Made by a program: the position numbers and the translations under genes. Under the pieces are notes generated by a model that saw only the letters and a program-made list of their open reading frames with translations, was not told the DNA's origin and made no database searches. Below are positions 7,690 through 14,978 of a DNA stretch of 33,330 nt, one piece after another. The stretch is from Chloroflexota bacterium (lineage in GTDB: Bacteria > Chloroflexota > Dehalococcoidia > DSTF01 > RBG-16-68-14): assembly GCA_022562155.1 (NCBI GenBank), contig JADFPV010000029.1, positions 1 to 33,330 of the forward strand, given 5' to 3'. Each line of letters opens with the position of its first letter. Positions within the stretch are counted from its first letter, which is position 1.

Positions 7690-8972
7690 TGGATTGGAAG
7701 ACCGGCAGGTTGCCCTTGACGGGCATGCGGGTTGTCGATTGGACGGTCTACTGGGCCGGCCCCTTCCTCGGCATGATGCTGCACGACCTCGGCGCCGAGG
7801 TCATCAAGGTCGAGTCGCCGTCGAACTGGGACTCGATGCGTACCGTCATCGACGTCAACCGCTACGCCGGGGACAAGAAGCGCCCGATGACGGCCCAGGA
7901 GCGCGCAAACGTCAACCAACACTACAACGAATGGAACCGGGGCAAGCTCAGCCTCGGAGTCGAGCTGAGAGAAGAGCGCGGACGTCAGATCGTGCTCGAC
8001 CTGGCGGCCAAATCGGACATCTTCATCGAAAACCACAGGCCGGGCGCCAAGCATAAACTGGGCGTAGCGTACGAAGACGTGAAGGCAGTGCGGCCAGACG
8101 TCATCTACCTATCGCTCTCCGGCTACGGCCAGACCTTGCCCGAGCGCGACGCCATGGCCCTCGGCGCGCCCGTGGAGCTGGCCAGCGGCCTCTTCTCCCT
8201 CAATGGCTACCTGAATGACGACACGCCCGCGAAGACCGGCTTCAGCTACGGCGACCCCGTCGGTGCGCTGGCCGCCCTCTCGGCGCTCCTGCTGGCTGTC
8301 CGCCACCGGCGGAAGACCGGCGAGGGTCAGTACATCGATGTCGCCATGCGCGACGCCCTTTCGTTCGGCATCGGCGCGGCGTTCACGGACTGGTCCGCGA
8401 ATCACACAGAGCGCCCCCGTCGCGGCAATCGACATCCGGTCTACGCGCCACAGGGTGTCTATCGCGCGCAGGGCGAAGACGCCTGGGTCGCCATCAGCGT
8501 CCGCGACGATGCCGACTGGGCAGCGCTTGGCCTCGCGCTCGGCTCACCGGACTGGCACGGCGACGCGCACTACGCAGACGCACAGGGCCGCCGCGATCGC
8601 CACGACGAGATCGACGGCCACATCGAGGCCTGGACCTCGCAGCGCTCCGCCCGCGAATGTGAGACGCTGCTGCAGAACCACGGCGTGCCCGCGGGCGCCG
8701 TGCTCGATCTGCAGCAGGTCGGCGAGGACCCGCAGCTCGCGGCCCGTGGCGCGTTCCAGGAGATTGAGCATCCGGCCTTTGGCACAGAGGTGCGCGCCTC
8801 GTCGCAATGGGGCAGGGGAGACGAGCCGCAGCCTATCGACATGCCCGCGCCGTGCTTCGGCCAGCACAACCACGACGTCCTCTCGCGCATCCTCGGCATG
8901 GATGGCGCGGCGATAGCAGAGCTTGAGCGCGACTGCGTCATCTCCGATGAGATCAGCGCGACCGACGACTAA
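7689..8972 (+). CDS. CaiB/BaiF family III CoA-transferase
   Basis: The product has 427 residues and starts at a GTG that shares one base with the stop of the preceding gene. Family features are MRVVDWTVYWAGPFLG, LHDLGAEVIKVESP, a WNRGKLSLGVEL segment, the ENHRPGAKHKLG loop and GEGQYIDVAMRDAL with the catalytic Asp (D222) retained. This makes a working CoA-transferase likely, although substrate is unknown. Together with the upstream short form it is a tandem pair of divergent paralogues. A 143-base gap carrying a palindromic repeat follows. Confidence 0.93.
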   Translation: MDWKTGRLPLTGMRVVDWTVYWAGPFLGMMLHDLGAEVIKVESPSNWDSMRTVIDVNRYAGDKKRPMTAQERANVNQHYNEWNRGKLSLGVELREERGRQIVLDLAAKSDIFIENHRPGAKHKLGVAYEDVKAVRPDVIYLSLSGYGQTLPERDAMALGAPVELASGLFSLNGYLNDDTPAKTGFSYGDPVGALAALSALLLAVRHRRKTGEGQYIDVAMRDALSFGIGAAFTDWSANHTERPRRGNRHPVYAPQGVYRAQGEDAWVAISVRDDADWAALGLALGSPDWHGDAHYADAQGRRDRHDEIDGHIEAWTSQRSARECETLLQNHGVPAGAVLDLQQVGEDPQLAARGAFQEIEHPAFGTEVRASSQWGRGDEPQPIDMPAPCFGQHNHDVLSRILGMDGAAIAELERDCVISDEISATDD

Positions 8973-9077
8973 GCAGGCTCGCCGAGTGGAAGAGAGGAAG
9001 CAACGTCTGAGGTGGAGGGCTAGACTCCTCGCTTCGCAGGGCGGCTTGGTTGTTGTTCCAGGTACGTTACGGTGCCC

Positions 9078-9112
9078 GTCATTCCGAGCGCAGCGAGGAA
9101 TCTGATCCTCGG
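9078..9112 (+). repeat. REP-like palindromic repeat, left copy
   Basis: The core (9078-9102) has the form GTCA-TT-CCGAGCGCAGCGAGG-AA-TC. TTCC pairs with GGAA to form a stem. It continues as a second small palindrome, GAGGAATCTGATCCTC. A matching copy in inverted orientation is at 9428-9452 and a longer direct copy is at 9495-9558. It ends 3 bases before the start codon of the GIY-YIG gene. Confidence 0.85.
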
Positions 9113-9115
9113 CTG

Positions 9116-9451
9116 ATGCCTGACTACTACGTCTACATCATGACCAACAACTCAGGAACGCTCTACACGGGCGTGACGAACGATCTTGAGCGAAGGGTCG
9201 CGGAGCATCGATCGAAACAAGGAGCGGCGTTCACGACGAAGTACCAGATCAACCGTCTTATGTACTACGAGGCTGTATCCAGCATCAACGACGCGATAGC
9301 AAGGGAGAAGCAGATCAAGAGTTGGCGACGGAGAAAGAAGATTGACCTCATCGCATCCTTCAATCCACGTTGGAAGGACCTCGCAGCCGATTGGTACGAG
9401 GATTCGAGTGTCCTACCCGAGGGGCTAGACCCCTCGCTGCGCTCGGGGTGA
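9116..9451 (+). CDS. GIY-YIG nuclease-superfamily protein
   Basis: This is a 111-residue single-domain protein. The first motif is YYVYIM and the second is LYTGVTNDLERRVAEH (the YxG of GIY-YIG, then the conserved Arg). AIAREKQIKSWRRRKK follows, with the likely metal-binding Glu, as in the small stand-alone UPF0213-type family. Such proteins cut or nick DNA in related systems, but the function of this subfamily is poorly known. The ATG at 9116 is chosen because upstream in-frame sequence is only repeat (HSERSEES when translated). The C-terminal LPEGLDPSLRSG is encoded by the right-hand repeat. No chemical link to the neighbouring metabolic genes is apparent. Confidence 0.9.
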   Translation: MPDYYVYIMTNNSGTLYTGVTNDLERRVAEHRSKQGAAFTTKYQINRLMYYEAVSSINDAIAREKQIKSWRRRKKIDLIASFNPRWKDLAADWYEDSSVLPEGLDPSLRSG

Positions 9452-9454
9452 CAG
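9428..9454 (-). repeat. REP-like palindromic repeat, inverted right copy
   Basis: Read on the minus strand, the core (9452-9428) is GTCA-CC-CCGAGCGCAGCGAGG-GG-TC, matching the left copy at 21 of 25 positions. All four differences are two compensatory pairs (TT/AA changed to CC/GG) that keep the stem paired. A further 7-bp perfect hairpin, CGAGGGG-CTAGA-CCCCTCG, overlaps its edge at 9418-9436. Confidence 0.82.
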
Positions 9455-9494
9455 CGGTCGGCCGGTCACTGCGTGGGCGGCAAGACATACCCCT

Positions 9495-9558
9495 GTCATT
9501 CCGAGCCCTTCGACCTCGCTCAGGATAAACTCCGCGAGGAATCTGATCCTCCGGTGAC
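9495..9558 (+). repeat. REP-like palindromic repeat, long-loop direct copy
   Basis: This copy has the same ends as the left one (GTCATTCCGAG ... CGAGGAATCTGATCCTC), with an enlarged loop of about 30 bases that contains GAGC...GCTC complementarity. It lies directly upstream of the promoter of the molybdenum hydroxylase operon. Confidence 0.82.
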
Positions 9559-9565
9559 CCTCCTG

Positions 9566-9593
9566 TTGACGGTTGCCACATCCCACCTATAAT
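9566..9593 (+). promoter_or_regulatory. Predicted sigma70-type promoter, leaderless, for the molybdenum hydroxylase operon
   Basis: TTGACG (9566-9571), a 16-base spacer and a perfect TATAAT (9588-9593) precede the ATG at 9603. Only 9 bases lie between the -10 box and the ATG and no Shine-Dalgarno sequence is visible, so the mRNA is expected to start at or within a few bases of the start codon. Confidence 0.62.
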
Positions 9594-9602
9594 TGAGCGA
9601 TC

Positions 9603-10469
9603 ATGAAGCCCGCGCCGTTTGAGTACTACGCGCCCACGAGCGTCGCCGAGACGGTGGCGTTGCTTGAGCAACACGGGCCCGAAGCCAAGCTCCTGGCGGG
9701 CGGCCAGAGCCTCGTCCCGCTCCTCAACATGCGCCTCGCGCGGCCGACGGTCGTTGTCGACGTGGGGCGTGTGGCCGGCCTCGACTACGTCCGCGAGGAG
9801 GACGGCGCGCTCGCCATCGGCGCGATGACGAGCCAGCGGACGATCGAACGCTCCGAACTGGTCGAGCAGCGGCTGCCTCTGCTTCGCGCCGCCACGCGCC
9901 TCGTTGGCCATCCGCAGATACGCAATCGAGGCACGGTCGGCGGTTCGATCGCCCACGCCGACCCCGCTGCTGAGTATCCGGCCGTCGCGCTCGCGCTCGA
10001 CGCGCAGATGCGCGTCGCAGGGCCTGGCGGCGAGCGTGTCATTGAGGCCGCCGACTTCTTCGTCACCTACCTGACCACCGCCCTCGAGCCGTCGGACGTG
10101 CTCACTGAGGTACGGATGCCGTTGCTGCCCGGAGGGGCGGGCTGGTCCATCGTCGAGATCGCCCGGCGCCACGGCGACTTCGCGCTCGCCGGCGCGGTCG
10201 TCACGCTGTCCGTTGATAGCGGGTCAATCAAGGACCCGCGCGTCGTTCTCTTCGGGGTCGGCGCGACGCCGATCCGTGTGAGAGAGGCCGAGGAGCGCCT
10301 TGCAGGCGAGTCGCCAAGCGAGGCGCTGTTCACGGAAGCCGGTAAGCTCGTCAGCGAAGTGATCGATGAGCCGCTCTCCGATATTCACGCGACCGCCGAG
10401 TTCCGCCGCCATCTGGCCGGCGTCATGGCACAACGAGGACTGGCCGAAGCAGCCGGGCGCGTCGCTTAA
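9603..10469 (+). CDS. Molybdenum hydroxylase FAD-binding subunit (CoxM/XdhB type)
   Basis: The product has 288 residues, normal for the medium subunit of xanthine dehydrogenase-family enzymes. It starts MKPAPFEYYAPTS. It carries the FAD pyrophosphate motif AGGQSLVPLLNMR (from residue 31) and a second FAD motif NRGTVGGSIAHADPAAEYP, with the C-terminal CO-dehydrogenase flavoprotein domain after it. It passes electrons from the iron-sulfur subunit to an acceptor. It is the first gene of a three-gene operon and its stop overlaps the next start by one base (TAATG). Confidence 0.95.
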   Translation: MKPAPFEYYAPTSVAETVALLEQHGPEAKLLAGGQSLVPLLNMRLARPTVVVDVGRVAGLDYVREEDGALAIGAMTSQRTIERSELVEQRLPLLRAATRLVGHPQIRNRGTVGGSIAHADPAAEYPAVALALDAQMRVAGPGGERVIEAADFFVTYLTTALEPSDVLTEVRMPLLPGGAGWSIVEIARRHGDFALAGAVVTLSVDSGSIKDPRVVLFGVGATPIRVREAEERLAGESPSEALFTEAGKLVSEVIDEPLSDIHATAEFRRHLAGVMAQRGLAEAAGRVA

Positions 10470-10951
10470 TGATCTCCCAACGAGACATTCGCCTCACCGT
10501 CAACGGCGTGTCATATGAAGGCAGCGCCGAGCCGCGCATGACACTCGTCGATTTTCTGCGACACGAGCTAGGGCTGGTGGGCACGCACGTCGGCTGCGAG
10601 CATGGCGTCTGTGGCGCCTGCACCATACTCATGGACGGTAAGGCCGTGCGCTCATGCATCATGCTGGCCGCTCAGGCCGACGGCGCCGACCTCATGACCG
10701 TCGAGGGGCTGGCGAAGGACGCGGAACTGCACCCGATTCAGCAGGCGTTCATGGAAGAGCGGGGCCTCCAGTGCGGCTTCTGCACGCCCGGCTTCATGAT
10801 GTCCATTCACGAACTGCTGCAGACGACGACCGATCCCAGCGATGAGGAGATCAGGGACGCGTTGGGCGGCGCGATCTGTCGCTGCACCGGCTACGAGTCG
10901 ATTCTGAAGTCGGTGCGCAACGCGGCGGCGAAGTTGAGGGCGTCAACCTGA
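10469..10951 (+). CDS. Molybdenum hydroxylase [2Fe-2S] subunit (CoxS/XdhC type)
   Basis: This 160-residue protein has both expected clusters. The plant-ferredoxin-type cluster uses C43, C48, C51 (GCEHGVCGACT) and C63. The helical-domain cluster uses C102, C105 (QCGFCTPGFM), C137 and C139 (CRCTGYES). It relays electrons from the molybdenum site to the FAD subunit. Its start and stop both overlap neighbours by one base, so the three subunits are probably made in equal amounts. Confidence 0.96.
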   Translation: MISQRDIRLTVNGVSYEGSAEPRMTLVDFLRHELGLVGTHVGCEHGVCGACTILMDGKAVRSCIMLAAQADGADLMTVEGLAKDAELHPIQQAFMEERGLQCGFCTPGFMMSIHELLQTTTDPSDEEIRDALGGAICRCTGYESILKSVRNAAAKLRAST

Positions 10952-13368
10952 TGGGGGGTTTCGAGTTCCCCAAATCGATCGACGACCTGCCGGTAACCAA
11001 CCCGAAGTGGGTGGGCCGGCCGGTCAAACGCGTCGAAGACCCGCAGCTTATCACCGGACGCGCGGAGTTCATCGACAACGTCGAGCTTCCGGGCATGCTG
11101 CACTGCGCAATTCTGCACAGCCCGCACCCGCATGCGCGCATTAAGTCGATCGACATGAGCCGCGCGGCGGCGATGCCGGGCGTCGTTACGACGCTCACCG
11201 GCGAGGATGCCGAGCGCTGGACCCGAAAAAGCTATACGACGCCGGAAGGGTGGGGGACGTACGTGTTGGCGACCGACAAAGTGCGCTTCGTCGGCGAGCC
11301 GGTCGCCGCCGTGGCTGCCACGAGCCGCTACATCGCCGAGGACGCGCTCGAGTTGATCGACGTCGAGTACGAGCTACTCGACCCGATCGTCGACGCGTTC
11401 GCCGCCGCGCAGCCCGACAGTCCAAAGGTCTTCGATGAACACGAGAACAACATCATGTACCAGCGGAAGTTCACCTGGGGTGAGGTCGACGAGGCCTTCG
11501 CACAGGCCGGCCACACGTACACGGAGAAGTTCCGCTGGCATCGCGTGGGCGCGAACCCGCTTGAGACGTTCGGCGTCATCAGCGAGTGGGATTTGGTCGA
11601 GGACACGCTGACGTGCCGCGGCTCGTTCCAGACGCCGTCCTACATGGCGATGGGCCGCGCCGCCACGTTCCGGCTGCCGTCCAACAAGGTGCGTTTCATC
11701 GGCCAGCCGCACGGGGGCAGCTTCGGCGGCAAGGGAGGCGGCCGCGGCACTGACATCACGGCCATGCTCTCGCGAAAGGCCGGCGGACGGCCCGTCAAGT
11801 GGATCGAGGACCGCATCGAGTACCTGACGGCCGGCGGCAGCCAGGCCTGGGACCGTCATTACGAGGTGTCGATCGCTGTCAAGAACGACGGCACCGTCAC
11901 GGCGCTACGCGTCAAGCTCCTCGACGACCTTGGCGCGACGGCCGAGGGCTTTGGCGCAACTGGCGCCGTCAAGCCGATGGCGTCATTCACGGGTTGTTAC
12001 GCTATCCCCGCCGCCGAATACGATCTTACGCTCGTCGCGACGAACAAGCTGCCGGCCAGCCCCTACCGCGGCATGGGGCCCCCGCCGCATAACTTCGTGC
12101 TGGAACAGATGATGGACATCGCCGCCCGCGATCTTGGCATTGACCCCGCCGAGATCCGGCGTCGCAACTTCATCCCGCCCGACCAGTTCCCATACATCAT
12201 CCCCAGCGGCAACGAGTACGACAGCGGCGAGTACGAGGCCGCTCTCGACAAGGTGCTGGAGATGTCAGGCTACGAGGAGCTGCGCAACGAGCAGGAAGAG
12301 GCCCGAGCGCAGGGCCGCCTCATCGGCGTCGGCGTCGTCAGCACGATCGAGCCCGGCGTGTTCGATTGGAACGCCTACACCGTGATCGGCACGCGCGGCA
12401 TCGGCATCCCGGAAGGCGTGAACGTCAGCATCGACACGATGGGCAAGATCACGGCCCGCGTGGGCTTCGCGCTCGAGGGGCAGGGCCAGTACACGGTCGT
12501 GACCCAGCTGCTCGCCGACTACTTCTGCGTGGAGCTTGAGGACGTGCGTGTGGTGATGGCCGACAACCTCTCCGCGCCGCCCAACTTCGGCCCCGGTGGC
12601 AGCCGCCTCGGTGTCGCGATCACGGGGGCCGTGCTCGGCGCGGCGCAGCGCCTTACGGAGAAGCTGGTCAAGGTCGCGGCGAAGCTGTTCGAGGTGCAGC
12701 CGGAGGACGTCGAACTGCTCGACGGAGAGCTGCGCGTGAAGAGCGTTCCCGAGTCCAAGATCTCAGTGCGTAACGTCGTTGGCATCATGCTCAACCGCAG
12801 CGACATGCTCCCGCCGGACGTCGACCCCAGCCCGGAGGCCACCTTCGCGTGGACCGCGCCGGGCCGTGTCGAGCCCGACGAACAGGGGAGGGTGAAGAGC
12901 TACCTGACGGCGGCCAACGCCTGCCACCTTGTGATGGTGGAGGTCGATCCCGACACCGGCATGGTCGAGATCCTCAAGTACTACATCGCCGACGACTGCG
13001 GCACGCGCCTCAACCCGGCCAACGTCGACGGCATGATCCAGGGCGCGCTCGCGCAGGGCGTCGGCGCGGCGTTGCTAGAGGAGTACGTCTACGACGAGAA
13101 CGCGCAGCCGCTCACGGCGTCGTTCATGGATTACCTGCTGCCGACGATCCACGAAGTGCCGATGCCGGAAAAGGCCTCGCTCGTTACGCCCTCGCCGTTC
13201 ACCCCGCTGGGCGCAAAGGGCGCGGGCGAGAGCGCGATCCACACGACGCCCGCGGCCATCATGTGCGCCATCAACGACGCGCTGCTGCCGCTCAAGGTGC
13301 GCGCCACGGAGGTGCCCGCCAGCCCTAACCGCGTCTGGAAGCTGATCCAGGACGCTCAGCAGCAGTAA
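10951..13368 (+). CDS. Molybdenum hydroxylase large subunit (molybdopterin-binding, CoxL/XdhA family)
   Basis: The 805-residue protein has the N-terminal a/b hammerhead domain (VGRPVKRVEDPQLITGRAEF) and molybdopterin-binding segments GQPHGGSFGGKGGG (about residue 250-264), SPYRGMGPPPHN (about 370) and GAKGAGES. The last carries the catalytic Glu near residue 758. The active-site loop that reads AYxCSFR in form I CO dehydrogenase is PYRGMGPPP here, so this is not a true CO dehydrogenase. It should hydroxylate a carbon next to a heteroatom or an aldehyde-like carbon; the substrate is unknown. The usual maturation genes (coxD, coxE, coxF, xdhC-like) are absent from the window. The operon is convergent with the acyl-CoA dehydrogenase ending at 13405. 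Confidence 0.94.
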   Translation: MGGFEFPKSIDDLPVTNPKWVGRPVKRVEDPQLITGRAEFIDNVELPGMLHCAILHSPHPHARIKSIDMSRAAAMPGVVTTLTGEDAERWTRKSYTTPEGWGTYVLATDKVRFVGEPVAAVAATSRYIAEDALELIDVEYELLDPIVDAFAAAQPDSPKVFDEHENNIMYQRKFTWGEVDEAFAQAGHTYTEKFRWHRVGANPLETFGVISEWDLVEDTLTCRGSFQTPSYMAMGRAATFRLPSNKVRFIGQPHGGSFGGKGGGRGTDITAMLSRKAGGRPVKWIEDRIEYLTAGGSQAWDRHYEVSIAVKNDGTVTALRVKLLDDLGATAEGFGATGAVKPMASFTGCYAIPAAEYDLTLVATNKLPASPYRGMGPPPHNFVLEQMMDIAARDLGIDPAEIRRRNFIPPDQFPYIIPSGNEYDSGEYEAALDKVLEMSGYEELRNEQEEARAQGRLIGVGVVSTIEPGVFDWNAYTVIGTRGIGIPEGVNVSIDTMGKITARVGFALEGQGQYTVVTQLLADYFCVELEDVRVVMADNLSAPPNFGPGGSRLGVAITGAVLGAAQRLTEKLVKVAAKLFEVQPEDVELLDGELRVKSVPESKISVRNVVGIMLNRSDMLPPDVDPSPEATFAWTAPGRVEPDEQGRVKSYLTAANACHLVMVEVDPDTGMVEILKYYIADDCGTRLNPANVDGMIQGALAQGVGAALLEEYVYDENAQPLTASFMDYLLPTIHEVPMPEKASLVTPSPFTPLGAKGAGESAIHTTPAAIMCAINDALLPLKVRATEVPASPNRVWKLIQDAQQQ

Positions 13369-13404
13369 GTCTTAAGGAAAAGCCTAAACCAAAGCGCCTC
13401 CGGC

Positions 13405-14559
13405 TTACCTGGGTAGCCCCAGCCCTCGCGTTGCGATAATCGTGCGCTGGATCTCTGACGTCCCGGCGATGATGGTCGCCGTGGTCGAGTTAATCAGCGT
13501 CTGGACGACGCGCCCACCCAGTAACGAGCGCTCGTCTTCATGTGTCAGGTTCCCGCGCTCTCCCGCGATGCGCTGCGCGGTGGCGCCCAGCCGCTGAAAC
13601 GCCTCGCTCATGAAGAGCTTCGCCTGCGAGGACTCGCGGTCTGGTAGCTCGCCCGCGGCGTGCTTGCTCACGACGCGCAGCGTCAGCAGCCTGCCAATGT
13701 GCCAGTCAATCTCGTGCCCGACGAGCATGTAGCGGGCGAGGTCGCTCAGCTTCGCCGTCATCTGTGCCAGGTCGCGCAGCATGCGCGAGAACTGGCCGAT
13801 GAAGAGCGCATCGCCACGTTCGTACTGAAGCAGGCTGGTGGCGTACTTCCAGCCTGCGTTCTCCTCACCCACGCGTTGTTCCACGGGGATCTCCACGTCC
13901 TCGAAGAACACCTCGTTGAGCATGTGTTCGTTCGTGGCGTCGTATACGGGCCGGATGGTGATGCCCGGTGCGTCCGTCGGCAGCAAGAAGAGGCTCAAAC
14001 CACGGCCACGTGAGTCTTCGTCGCCCGTTCGCGCCAGCAGGATCATCCACTTCGACCAGTGGGCCATGCTCGTCCAGAGCTTGTGGCCGTTGACGACGTA
14101 GACGTCGCCCTTGCGGGCCGCCTTCGTCTGCAGCGACGTCAGGTCGGAGCCCGCCCCAGGCTCGCTGAATCCCTGGCACCAGACCAGGGCGTTATTCGCG
14201 ATCGCAGGCAGGTGCTGCGCGCGCTGTTCGTCGCTGCCGTAGAGGATCAGGACCGGCCCGACGAGGTCGACCGAGATCGTGGTCAGCCGGGGCGCCAGCG
14301 CGTAGCCCAACTCCTCGTAGAGCGCGAACTGCTCGTACGGCGTCAGGTCGCGGCCGCCGTAGGCCGACGGCCAGGCCGGCGCGATCAGGCGTTCTGCCGC
14401 GAGGCGCTTATCCAGTGCCTGCGCCAGCTCCCGATGTTCCGGTCGCACGTCCATCGGCAGGAAGCCGCTTCCCTGCCAGCCATCGGGCAGCTCCTCCGCG
14501 AGCACCTTCCGGATTTCGACGCGGATGCGTTCCATCTCCGGCGTTTGCGCGAAGTCCAT
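13405..14559 (-). CDS. Acyl-CoA dehydrogenase (last gene of the eight-gene operon)
   Basis: The product has 384 residues. Motifs are CQGFSEPGAGSDL (about residues 128-140), the WTSMAHWSKW flavin loop, QYER with a Glu at the isovaleryl/long-chain-type catalytic position (E247), and AGTSEIQRTII in place of YEGT. It is expected to be an active FAD dehydrogenase of the FadE type found in actinobacterial sterol and branched-acid degradation. The start is 2 bases after the stop of the DUF35 gene, with no independent promoter seen, so it belongs to the same transcript. Confidence 0.93.
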   Translation of the reverse strand: MDFAQTPEMERIRVEIRKVLAEELPDGWQGSGFLPMDVRPEHRELAQALDKRLAAERLIAPAWPSAYGGRDLTPYEQFALYEELGYALAPRLTTISVDLVGPVLILYGSDEQRAQHLPAIANNALVWCQGFSEPGAGSDLTSLQTKAARKGDVYVVNGHKLWTSMAHWSKWMILLARTGDEDSRGRGLSLFLLPTDAPGITIRPVYDATNEHMLNEVFFEDVEIPVEQRVGEENAGWKYATSLLQYERGDALFIGQFSRMLRDLAQMTAKLSDLARYMLVGHEIDWHIGRLLTLRVVSKHAAGELPDRESSQAKLFMSEAFQRLGATAQRIAGERGNLTHEDERSLLGGRVVQTLINSTTATIIAGTSEIQRTIIATRGLGLPR

Positions 14560-14561
14560 AG

Positions 14562-14978
14562 TTAGCGTCTGCGGAAGACGACGAGCGTGACGTCGTCGCT
14601 GATGTCCTCGAAGTCGGCCCGCAACGCCATGCCGATCTCGTAGTCCTCGCTGGCGTCGTCGACGAGGTTCGTCGCCATCCGCGGGCCCTCCTCAAGCTGC
14701 ACGACGGCCAGCGGCCACGGCGCGCGTTCCATGAAGTAGGGGAGTAGTGGTGGATGAGCTTCGGTCCACGTGTACAGCTCGGCCCGTCCGCTCACCTTCG
14801 TCCATGTGGCCAGCATCGAGCCGCAGGCCGCGCAGCCGTACTCGGGCGGAAAGCGAAACGTCCCGCAGCCGTCGCAGCGTTGGATTTCCAAGCGGCGGTC
14901 CTTAGCCGCCGCCCAGAACGGTTCGGTCAGGTCGGTGATCTCCGGGAGCGGGCGTGAGGCGATCATGTCTTGCGTCAT
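14562..14978 (-). CDS. DUF35 OB-fold/zinc-ribbon protein, partner of the thiolase homologue
   Basis: This 138-residue protein has an N-terminal helix (PEITDLTEPFWAAAKD) and a rubredoxin-like zinc ribbon with C35-x2-C38 and C49-x2-C52. An OB-fold follows (GRAELYTWTEAHPP ... WPLAVVQLEEGPRMATNLV). DUF35 proteins bind acyl-CoA and form complexes with thiolase-like proteins; the known case is ChsH2-DUF35 with the aldolase Ltp2 in steroid side-chain degradation. Its ATG overlaps the stop of the thiolase homologue (ATGA), which supports a two-subunit complex. Confidence 0.92.
   Translation of the reverse strand: MTQDMIASRPLPEITDLTEPFWAAAKDRRLEIQRCDGCGTFRFPPEYGCAACGSMLATWTKVSGRAELYTWTEAHPPLLPYFMERAPWPLAVVQLEEGPRMATNLVDDASEDYEIGMALRADFEDISDDVTLVVFRRR

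Larger units (their letters stand above)
9078..9454 (+). mobile_element. Candidate minimal mobile cassette: GIY-YIG gene between inverted palindromes
   Basis: A single nuclease gene is enclosed by two inverted copies of the same 25-base palindrome. The right copy contains the stop codon. There is no transposase or integrase and no clear target-site duplication, so mobility is inferred from the architecture alone. The unit resembles REP-associated systems, where an enzyme gene sits inside the repeats it may act on. Confidence 0.38.

Noticed and set aside
9078-9558. CRISPR-like array
   Set aside because: There are only three copies in mixed orientation with unequal spacing and a gene between them, and no cas genes.
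10951-13368. Carbon monoxide dehydrogenase (form I CoxL)
   Set aside because: The diagnostic AYxCSFR loop is absent; the equivalent region reads PYRGMGPPP.
13369-13404. Terminator between the convergent molybdenum hydroxylase and dehydrogenase genes
   Set aside because: Only short interrupted complementarity (AAGCC/GGCTT) and no T-run were found.
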